Source of the DNA: an uncultured Lachnospiraceae bacterium
GTDB lineage: Bacteria; Bacillota; Clostridia; Lachnospirales; Lachnospiraceae
Assembly: GCA_910588295.1 (NCBI GenBank)
Contig: CAJUQO010000075.1
Location: 1 to 12,303 of the forward strand
Length of the DNA stretch: 12,303 bases
Direction: 5' to 3'
In this document: piece by piece, positions 6,697 to 12,303 of the stretch
How the letters are laid out: each line of letters begins with the position of its first letter
Numbering within the stretch: the first letter of the stretch is position 1
Position numbers and translations under genes: made by a program
Notes under the pieces: generated by a model
The model's input: only the letters and a program-made list of their open reading frames with translations
Databases searched by the model: none
What the model was told of the DNA's origin: nothing

Positions 6697-7131
6697 TCAC
6701 TCCCCCTCTGCTTCTTCCGTTCTTACTTTTATTCTGCTCTTTTCCGCTTTTTTCTCCGGCTCAAACAGATTCATGGCAAGTTTCACCGCAACCGCCGCAC
6801 ATACGACCAGTTGTTTTGCCTTCGGCATTTCCCGCTCTCCCATATCACAGATATAATCAAATAGCGTGGTACATGTACCAGGCGCATCCCCGTGTTCTTT
6901 TAGAATATCCAGTATTACATGCAATAGTTCCTGTCTCTTTTCCGCCGCCCCGCCCTGTTGGCTGAAAAAAGCAACCGCTGACAGGAGGTTTCCCATCTGA
7001 ATAGCCGCTCCGAAAGAGGCGATATTACCTTTTAAAGTGCCGGAAATCTTTTCATTTACATAGATTTCCGGGTTATTTTTCAGCACTTTATAGGCAGTGG
7101 GGATATACTGTTCGATTAAAATCCTATTCAT
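6697..7131 (-). CDS. cmr5: Type III-B CRISPR small subunit Cmr5
   Basis: Small helical subunit (144 residues) that lines the Cmr complex beside the Cmr4 filament and helps hold the target RNA. The typical Cmr5 pattern is visible: an N-terminal helix with a Tyr, then GNIASFGAAIQMGNLLSAVAFF around residues 35-56, matching the family's SF-G--I---GL--A--F core. It also has the LLHVILDILKEHG helix. The C-terminal 20 residues are a charged tail. It overlaps the end of cmr4 by 8 bases and has an AAGGTGGGAG ribosome site inside cmr4. Confidence 0.92.
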   Translation of the reverse strand: MNRILIEQYIPTAYKVLKNNPEIYVNEKISGTLKGNIASFGAAIQMGNLLSAVAFFSQQGGAAEKRQELLHVILDILKEHGDAPGTCTTLFDYICDMGEREMPKAKQLVVCAAVAVKLAMNLFEPEKKAEKSRIKVRTEEAEGE

Positions 7132-7957
7132 GGAACTCCCACCTTTCTACTTTCGTCAGACCATTTCCGATTGTTATATTCCCCCCAAAATGTATCAGCG
7201 GTTTTTCAGCAATAAGCGCCAGCAGCCTGTCCAGACTCTCATCCCCGGCCGGCGTCCCATTCGACAAGAAGTATAAGAAAAATACGCTCTCATGGGGCAC
7301 AATTTCCTCATACCACAGATTTACACTTTTTCCGTCTTCCAGGTGATTTCTTGCCACGATGGGAAGATTGATATTTTTCATACTTTCTTCTGAAAGGATT
7401 ACGACATTTTCAGAAAACGTATTGGAAAGAAATTCCCTTAATTTCCTAAGTTCTCCGGGAATTATCGTTTCGGCCTGGTATCCCTCCACGCCAATAAAGC
7501 CGGTTCTTTCCGTGCTTAAATAGTAATTCATTTTATTATCAAGCTTCTTTACATCCTGTAGAAGATGTCCCGAACTGTTTTCTATCTCCTGTCTCATCTT
7601 ACTAAACTGCGCCAGCATCTGTTTTGTCGTAACCATGTAATAACTCTGTGTCCCTTCAGAGGCCCGCATTGGCATGGCCACCATCTGTGCAGTCAGGAAT
7701 TTTACATTTCCTGCTTTTCCCTTTTTTTCCCTGTTATTTGCACGTTCCGTGCCAAATATTTCTTCAATGATATCCTGATTATTCAGATTCAGTTCCGCAT
7801 ATTCCCGTAATGCGCCTTTTACACCGGAGGCAAAGATCACCGGATAACCCGTAACAGGATCTTTTTCCACCTGCCCGTCTACAATTTCAAATTTAATATC
7901 CCCGCTTCCCACATGCAGATTCGTCAAACATTTTATCTTCATTAATTGTGCTTTCAT
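7124..7957 (-). CDS. cmr4: Type III-B CRISPR backbone RAMP protein Cmr4
   Basis: Repeated Cas7-like backbone subunit (277 residues) that binds crRNA and cuts target RNA at regular spacing. Visible are LTNLHVGSG (11-19), VDGQVEKDPVTGYP (26-39) and the RAMP motif SGVKGALRE (44-52). Asp27 in VDGQV sits where the catalytic Asp of Cmr4 is expected, so target-RNA cleavage is probably retained. A C-terminal glycine-rich loop GGNITIGNGLTKV closes the fold. The second ATG (7955-7957) is chosen because GGGAG is eight bases before it; the first ATG (7963) is only two bases from that site. The first 65 bases overlap the end of cmr3 in another frame. Confidence 0.93.
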   Translation of the reverse strand: MKAQLMKIKCLTNLHVGSGDIKFEIVDGQVEKDPVTGYPVIFASGVKGALREYAELNLNNQDIIEEIFGTERANNREKKGKAGNVKFLTAQMVAMPMRASEGTQSYYMVTTKQMLAQFSKMRQEIENSSGHLLQDVKKLDNKMNYYLSTERTGFIGVEGYQAETIIPGELRKLREFLSNTFSENVVILSEESMKNINLPIVARNHLEDGKSVNLWYEEIVPHESVFFLYFLSNGTPAGDESLDRLLALIAEKPLIHFGGNITIGNGLTKVERWEFHE

Positions 7958-9107
7958 AATCATCGCTCCCTATCAATTGATTCATTCCGATTTTTTTACA
8001 GTTTGCTATATCAAAGCTCTTTTTGAATTCCACTTCCTTATCTTTTTCTACCCAAAACATACTCCCTGGTTTCACAACATGATGCAGAACACTTCTCTTC
8101 ATTCTGCCCCAGTAATCCTTTTTATTCTTCTTTGCGCTTTGGGTCATAAGATACCTGAAATTTCCGGTTTCAATAATCGCAAAAGACAGGTCTGGCTGTT
8201 CTAAAAATAAAGTATCAGAAACCGTATAATATGCAATTAATCCCTGAGGGCAATTTCTTTTTACCAGATCCACAGCCTGATGCCAAAAATCATTCTCCTT
8301 TTTCCTTATTTTTATAGAAAATGCCGACTTCCCCAGCCCCATATATACAATACCTTTTACCAGGCATCCTTTTGAAAGAAAATGAGGAAGCTTCAGGGAT
8401 AAAACCTCCGAATCATCTGTCAGTGAAAGGAAAAAGGCAAACCGGAGCGGCTGTCCTATTCCCTCTTCCGGTTTATCCATTACCCTTCTTAAATACTTAT
8501 ATTCCTTTTTAAAAAATCCCTCTTCCTCTGACCTTCTGTGTATTCCGATATTTTCTGCCGAGCCAAACAGTTCCTCCATCTTAAAAATCCTACCGTCTGT
8601 AAGCCTTGCATATGAACGGGTTATTCCTGTTTTCCCGTTATAATCTTTCAACAGATAGCTGCCCTTCCTCCCGTCCGCATCTACCTTTATCATTTCATAT
8701 GGCGTATATATGCCTTTATCTTTTAGATGATTTTTGGGTGTAGCCATATAATACCGCTCCTCATCGTCTACCAGAAACAAAGGACTTATACCCTTGATCA
8801 CCCCGAAATCCTGTACATCGTCCACGCTTCGGACTTTATCCTTGTGAAAGTCTTCAAAAATACTTTCAGAAAGGATAAAACTGCTTTTTCCGATAAGGCT
8901 TTCATCTACCTGATAATCATCCCGTATGCCTCCCGACTGTCCCAGCAGAAAAAAACGGATCATCCCCAGCAAGGTCGTCTGTGAAGGCACAAATTCTGAT
9001 TGAATAAAATAAAAGCTCCCGGCCTCACTGATTCCGTCCCCCAGCTTCCTTTCCGAACCAAAAAAATACGGTTCCAAAGGTTCTAACGTTACATAAAAGT
9101 CTGCCAC
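7893..9107 (-). CDS. cmr3: Type III-B CRISPR Cas5-group protein Cmr3 (GTG start)
   Basis: Cas5-like subunit (404 residues) that, with Cas10, holds the 5' repeat-derived handle of the crRNA. The N-terminal FYVTLEPLEPYFFGSER matches the Cmr3 opening, followed by QTTLLGMIR (about 43-51) and the later ISPLFLVDDEERYYMATPK segment. The start is GTG at 9105-9107, since GAGGAG lies seven bases upstream; a longer ATG frame from 9176 lies wholly inside cas10 and has no family similarity. The protein keeps reading into cmr4 for 65 bases, so its last 20 or so residues are encoded in the same DNA as the Cmr4 N-terminus. Confidence 0.92.
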   Translation of the reverse strand: MADFYVTLEPLEPYFFGSERKLGDGISEAGSFYFIQSEFVPSQTTLLGMIRFFLLGQSGGIRDDYQVDESLIGKSSFILSESIFEDFHKDKVRSVDDVQDFGVIKGISPLFLVDDEERYYMATPKNHLKDKGIYTPYEMIKVDADGRKGSYLLKDYNGKTGITRSYARLTDGRIFKMEELFGSAENIGIHRRSEEEGFFKKEYKYLRRVMDKPEEGIGQPLRFAFFLSLTDDSEVLSLKLPHFLSKGCLVKGIVYMGLGKSAFSIKIRKKENDFWHQAVDLVKRNCPQGLIAYYTVSDTLFLEQPDLSFAIIETGNFRYLMTQSAKKNKKDYWGRMKRSVLHHVVKPGSMFWVEKDKEVEFKKSFDIANCKKIGMNQLIGSDDYESTINEDKMFDESACGKRGY

Positions 9108-9111
9108 TGGC

Positions 9112-10677
9112 TCACTCCTCCTTCTCCGCAAAAAAGTGGACAAAACGCAACGCAAAAAGAATCTCTTTATATACATCCCCGGGGTTATGGGAGCTTTTTA
9201 CCAAATGCAACATCATTCCCCTGCATTCCTGGAAATATACGGAAGATTTGCTTCTCTCAAACATATTGTCCAGACAGATTCCTGTCTCCTTTTCCCCGCA
9301 CTCTATTGCTTTCCTGAACAATGCTTCGTATTCCTTTATATGATAGAGCATCGAATGCAGAATCCCACTGTCTGTCTGCTCGTTTTCCCCCTCGCCTTTT
9401 GATACGCCCCCCTGGGCTGAAACTTCTTTTTCCAGAACATTATCCAGAAACTCCAGATATCTTTTTTCTTTCTCTGATCCAAACAAATACTCCCCCTCTA
9501 TTTTGCTCCCGCCAGATTTATTAAGCACGATTGCAAGTGTATTTTTTGTTTTTTTGGCGCATTGAAACAACTGGTCTTTTGCTTTCTTCAATGCCTCATA
9601 CAACGGAAATTTCCAGTAGGACACGGCAATCCCCATGGACAGGGATGTTTGGGCAATACCCGAAAGCTTGTCGTTAACCTCTTTGAATTCCTCCATATAA
9701 ATTTCACTGATCTTACTGCACAGAGTGAAAAGTGTTTCACCGTCCCGGTTCTGTACCGGGGCGAGAAACAACAGATCATCTCCTCCCGCAAAAATGGCCA
9801 TTCCGCCCTTTTCCCCGATCAGTTTTGCGCAGCGTTTCGTATATCTTTTGCAGATTTCTGATATCTTCAGGTCATCCCCGATCATTCTGCCCGCCTCGCC
9901 CAGGTTATCTCCGTCAGCCTGCACCACCGCATAATATTTCCACTTTTTCCACCCACCCGTATCCGGAATGTCTTCTCCATGTTTCTTTTTCGTTTTTCCC
10001 GCACCGGAGATATAGGCCAGATTCTTAATCCGGTTTCTGCCCTTTTCAAATAACTGGAAATTCTTTTTACCGGTATTCAAAATTCTTTTTACAAGTTCTG
10101 AATTTTTTATATTTTTATTTGAAGCTGTATCCTGATCTGAACCTTCTTCCATTACGCCAAACATGGTCAATAAATAGTTTTCTCCACCGGATTCAGGAAT
10201 ATTTTCATACAATTCCAATGTATCCAGATAAGCAGAAAGCGCCTCCCCCACGCTCTTGTCTCCTTTTTCCGCATCCGAAACAGAAAGATAATGGATACAT
10301 AAATATCTATGCATATATGCTGTAATTTTCTCTGTTTTATCTTTATCCTCCCCATGCCCCAGATCTCTCGCCAGGCGGTTCCCCACCCCTGTTTTTACTC
10401 TTTGGATAACTTCCTGCACAAAACTGTCCATGTCCTCCGGATCGTCTACATCAACGGAGAACAATACCCTGTCATGATAGCTTCCTATCCCATCGATCGG
10501 CTCATTCTTTTCATAGTAGGGTGAAAGGATGGAAACCCCGTCCTTTGCCGAGAGATACGCGCACAGCATACGGGTAATATCGGAAAACATATAGCTGGCG
10601 TACCAAAGCCCCGCCGGTTTAGCTGCCAGAGCCAGCGTTGCATTAATCGGCCCAATTGTAATACCGTAATATTTCAT
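9112..10677 (-). CDS. cas10: Type III-B CRISPR Cas10/Cmr2, short form with GGDD cyclase and no HD domain
   Basis: Large subunit of the Cmr complex, expected to make a nucleotide second messenger when target RNA is bound. At 521 residues it is short compared with canonical Cmr2 of roughly 800-1000. It begins directly with the first palm region (TIGPINATLALAAKPAGLWYASYM-like, about 7-30), which in canonical proteins follows the HD nuclease; no HD motif precedes it. ADGDN is at 254-258 and the cyclase motif AGGDD at 297-301, with both catalytic aspartates intact. The later AKDQLFQCAKKTKNT and LNKSGGSKIEGEY segments are typical Cas10 palm sequence. The usual Cys4 zinc finger is missing: no CxxC pair occurs between the palms. 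The start overlaps the cmr1-like stop as ATGA with GGAGG eight bases upstream. The product could be cyclic oligoadenylate or a SAM-AMP-type conjugate; the sequence does not decide. Confidence 0.93.
   Translation of the reverse strand: MKYYGITIGPINATLALAAKPAGLWYASYMFSDITRMLCAYLSAKDGVSILSPYYEKNEPIDGIGSYHDRVLFSVDVDDPEDMDSFVQEVIQRVKTGVGNRLARDLGHGEDKDKTEKITAYMHRYLCIHYLSVSDAEKGDKSVGEALSAYLDTLELYENIPESGGENYLLTMFGVMEEGSDQDTASNKNIKNSELVKRILNTGKKNFQLFEKGRNRIKNLAYISGAGKTKKKHGEDIPDTGGWKKWKYYAVVQADGDNLGEAGRMIGDDLKISEICKRYTKRCAKLIGEKGGMAIFAGGDDLLFLAPVQNRDGETLFTLCSKISEIYMEEFKEVNDKLSGIAQTSLSMGIAVSYWKFPLYEALKKAKDQLFQCAKKTKNTLAIVLNKSGGSKIEGEYLFGSEKEKRYLEFLDNVLEKEVSAQGGVSKGEGENEQTDSGILHSMLYHIKEYEALFRKAIECGEKETGICLDNMFERSKSSVYFQECRGMMLHLVKSSHNPGDVYKEILFALRFVHFFAEKEE
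9115..9120 (-). promoter_or_regulatory. cmr3: Ribosome binding site fixing the GTG start of cmr3
   Basis: GAGGAG on the minus strand lies inside the last codons of cas10, seven bases before the GTG at 9105-9107. There is no comparable site before the in-frame ATG at 9176. The arrangement implies coupled translation of cas10 and cmr3. Confidence 0.75.
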
Positions 10678-11891
10678 CCATTACACCTCCGTAATTTCAG
10701 CCGTTCAATCCGGACAAATTTATAATTATCTGCCGCCCTCAGACTTCCCCGGATCAATTTACCGGTGCGTTTATCTTCCATTTTTTCTTTATTATTGAAA
10801 TCTTTCGCAAACCAGCCCATAAAATCATCAATATCAAAATCCGGTATCTTCAACTCTATGGGATCCCTCCCTTTTAACGAAAATATAAATGCCGCATTCT
10901 GCAGAGCTTCCGGCGTCTGACGCAAAAAAAGAAATGTATAACGATCCAATACCTTGAAATATATGGGGGATGAATAGCGTTTGATGTCCTCGTGCGACAC
11001 AGAGACTCTGCCCTTTCTCATATTGTCTCTGTAAACATATCCGTCTGTAAGCCCTAAGACGGCTCTTACAAAATATGGATTTTCCATAGTACTCACATCT
11101 TTTCCATCAAATAAAACACTTTTAATAACTTTTTTCTCATGGGTGATGTTCTTTTCGAGATAATATCGGAATATCGCGCTTTTATAATATTGCCCTGAAT
11201 CATTTCTCGTATTATTGATCCCGCCTTTCATCAGGCCATATAAAAAAGAAATGTCCTTCAAACGGCTGTCTGCCGATATGTTCTGCCCTATCCCCAAAAT
11301 ACTATAATCCAGGCAGAACGCATTGGGTTCGTATTTTCGAACCACAGTGAGTATATTATCTTTGCAGGCTACGTCTGCAACGCTAAACGAACCAAACCCT
11401 TTATTTTGCCTTGTCCCAAAATTGTTTAACAGAAAAAAATCCGGGATATATTTCTTAATAATTTCAAGGAATTCTCTGTCAAAGCAAAGAATGGTTCCTT
11501 TTATTCCTTCCCTGCAAAAAATAGTTTCCTTAAAATCCTCCCGTTCCCGGCCCCCCTGATTGCCAAAATACAAAGAATTAATTCTGGTGCTGCTTCCCTT
11601 GGGTATCTGTCTTTCCAGATACCCGCCCTTCTTTTTTTCGTAGGTATAGCTTCTCTCCGCTTTCCCGTTCACGCAAAACCGTAGTTTCATCTTTGAGGCT
11701 AGTCCACCGTCATCTGCGATGTAAAACCACCTTACTTTTTGCTGATCTGTAAAATGTACATTCTCCAATAAAAACCGGTCAAACCTTGGTTTTACTTCCG
11801 TAGCCCGAAGACATACGCCTTTATCCAGCGGCTGAAAATGTATCATCGGCGTATGCTGCTTTAAATCGAAAGTCCATTTCAGGTTGCTCAT
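10674..11891 (-). CDS. cmr1: Cmr1-like RAMP protein of the type III-B module
   Basis: First gene of the operon, 405 residues. The N-terminal HTPMIHFQ...CLRATEVKPRFDRFL (about 13-41) is in the position of the TP-----LR---K-R segment of Cmr1. A RAMP glycine-rich loop, FGTRQNKGFGSFSV, lies near 158-171. Cmr1 caps the 3' end of the crRNA/target in known complexes and influences Cas10 activation. The match to classical Cmr1 is partial: the usual WWR after the LR-K motif is absent. I therefore call it Cmr1-like from motif order and gene order. The ATG at 11889-11891 has GGGGAGG six bases upstream; an extension to 11942 has no site. It ends in the 4-base ATGA overlap with cas10. Confidence 0.78.
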   Translation of the reverse strand: MSNLKWTFDLKQHTPMIHFQPLDKGVCLRATEVKPRFDRFLLENVHFTDQQKVRWFYIADDGGLASKMKLRFCVNGKAERSYTYEKKKGGYLERQIPKGSSTRINSLYFGNQGGREREDFKETIFCREGIKGTILCFDREFLEIIKKYIPDFFLLNNFGTRQNKGFGSFSVADVACKDNILTVVRKYEPNAFCLDYSILGIGQNISADSRLKDISFLYGLMKGGINNTRNDSGQYYKSAIFRYYLEKNITHEKKVIKSVLFDGKDVSTMENPYFVRAVLGLTDGYVYRDNMRKGRVSVSHEDIKRYSSPIYFKVLDRYTFLFLRQTPEALQNAAFIFSLKGRDPIELKIPDFDIDDFMGWFAKDFNNKEKMEDKRTGKLIRGSLRAADNYKFVRIERLKLRRCNG

Positions 11892-11982
11892 CTTTTTCCT
11901 CCCCTGGCTCTTGATCTGTCGGTTCAAAAGAATCTCTGGCAAAAAACCGGCCTTTCCATTTCCGTTAAATTATCTACATACT

Positions 11983-12010
11983 ATTGTGATATGGTTTTTC
12001 CTTTTTTCAA
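11983..12010 (-). promoter_or_regulatory. Weak candidate promoter of the cmr operon
   Basis: On the minus strand TTGAAA (12005-12010) and CACAAT (11983-11988) are 16 bases apart. The -35 is good and the -10 poor. It would leave a leader of about 85 bases before cmr1. No better pair was found in the region. Confidence 0.25.
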
Positions 12011-12161
12011 TGCGGTTCACCTCCGGATTGTATAAATTCATTTTCTGTCAGACATCAGGCATCTGTTTTTTAACGCAAAAAAAACGACCTGGCCATGCCT
12101 GTTGCTTGTTGTCAAGGACTTTTTAATACAGTTCACAGAATATTCAAAAAATCGACACAGC

Positions 12162-12189
12162 AAAAGCCGGGGGCCAAATGGCTCCCGGC
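12162..12189 (-). terminator. Intrinsic terminator of the TnpW-like gene
   Basis: The minus strand reads GCCGGG-A-GCC-ATTT-GGC-C-CCCGGC followed by TTTT: a nine-pair stem with one internal mismatch, a four-base loop and a short T-tract. It lies 15 bases after the TAA at 12205-12207 and should isolate the mobile-element gene from the cmr operon. Confidence 0.8.
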
Positions 12190-12204
12190 CTGCTCATGCG
12201 CTGC

Positions 12205-12303
12205 TTACTCCTGCGCCATCATCTGGCGGACTTCCTCGCGGAGCATACGCTTGATTTTGTCCTCCATCGTTTCAGTGCTGGTTTCGCTGAAATGCGCCCA
12301 CAC
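12205..12303 (-). CDS. TnpW-like transposon-encoded protein, C-terminal part only
   Basis: The last 32 residues of a minus-strand gene whose start lies beyond the window. The visible HFSETSTETMEDKIKRML followed by REEVRQMM matches, from memory, the conserved C-terminus of TnpW-family proteins (pattern HFS-TS-ETM-DKI-R). These are small proteins of unknown function carried by Tn4451-type transposons and related integrative conjugative elements of Clostridia. The frame runs from the window edge to TAA with no internal stop. Codon use looks GC-richer than the neighbouring cmr genes. If the family call is right, a mobile element adjoins or contains the CRISPR module. Confidence 0.65.
   Translation of the reverse strand: MWAHFSETSTETMEDKIKRMLREEVRQMMAQE

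Larger units (their letters stand above)
11892..12204. other. Leader/intergenic region between the cmr operon and the TnpW-like gene
   Basis: About 310 bases with no convincing full gene. From right to left on the minus strand it holds: the TnpW terminator; an orphan perfect TTGACA (12110-12115) with no -10 at 17 bases; an eight-T run (12077-12084); a strong GGAGGT site followed eight bases later by TTG and a nine-codon frame (11981-12010, reading KKGKTISQ then TAG); and an AT-rich stretch before cmr1. No CRISPR repeat units are seen. The orphan elements look like remnants of a gene start or a mobile-element junction. Confidence 0.5.

Noticed and set aside
9108..9176. Longer ATG start for cmr3
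   Set aside because: Lies wholly inside cas10; the GTG with GAGGAG fits both the family start and the gene junction.
12087..12115. TTGACA as the cmr operon promoter
   Set aside because: The -35 is perfect, but the sequence 17 bases on is CCAGGT, not a -10, and an eight-T run follows.
11941..12303. CRISPR array or leader at the right end
   Set aside because: No repeated 25-40-base unit was found by eye on either strand.

Overview
The window looks like a chromosomal stretch from a spore-forming member of the Clostridia, probably Lachnospiraceae-like. The signs are a SpoVT-type sporulation regulator, an AraC regulator beside a lipoprotein sugar-binding protein, a CmpB-type membrane protein paired with an HD protein, and strong AGGAGG-like ribosome binding sites. 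This taxonomic call is inference. Almost every gene is on the minus strand; the one clear plus-strand gene is a VanY-like peptidase at 2489-3037.

Left part (1-5050), visibly GC-richer by eye. An ABC sugar-binding lipoprotein (39-1202) lies downstream of an AraC regulator (1456-2343), separated by an intrinsic terminator, a promoter and a 15-bp palindrome. The binding-protein frame ends at a TGA and stays open behind it to the window edge with SBP-like residues, so the gene may be broken or truncated. Next come the plus-strand M15 D,D-peptidase, whose ribosome binding site lies in a long hairpin, and a convergent spoVT with a duplicated 3' tail. An overlapping pair follows: an HD-domain protein (4564-5049) and a CmpB-type membrane protein (3758-4573).

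Middle and right (about 5200-12000), visibly AT-richer. This is a type III-B CRISPR-Cas effector module in the order cmr1-like, cas10 (cmr2), cmr3, cmr4, cmr5, cmr6, transcribed on the minus strand with overlapping or abutting genes. Directly downstream on the same strand is a small two-transmembrane protein that I read as a SLATT-domain effector (5275-5802). Cas10 keeps the GGDD cyclase motif but has no N-terminal HD nuclease domain and no cysteine zinc finger. The expected output of the complex is therefore a nucleotide second messenger rather than DNA cutting. No CARF, SAVED, CorA or Csm6/Csx1 protein is visible, so the SLATT protein is the best candidate for the signal-activated effector, probably acting at the membrane.

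No CRISPR array, cas1, cas2 or cas6 is present; crRNAs must come from elsewhere if the module is active. At the far right is the C-terminus of a protein resembling the TnpW family of Tn4451-type elements, followed by a strong terminator. This suggests that the CRISPR module lies inside or against an integrative mobile element.
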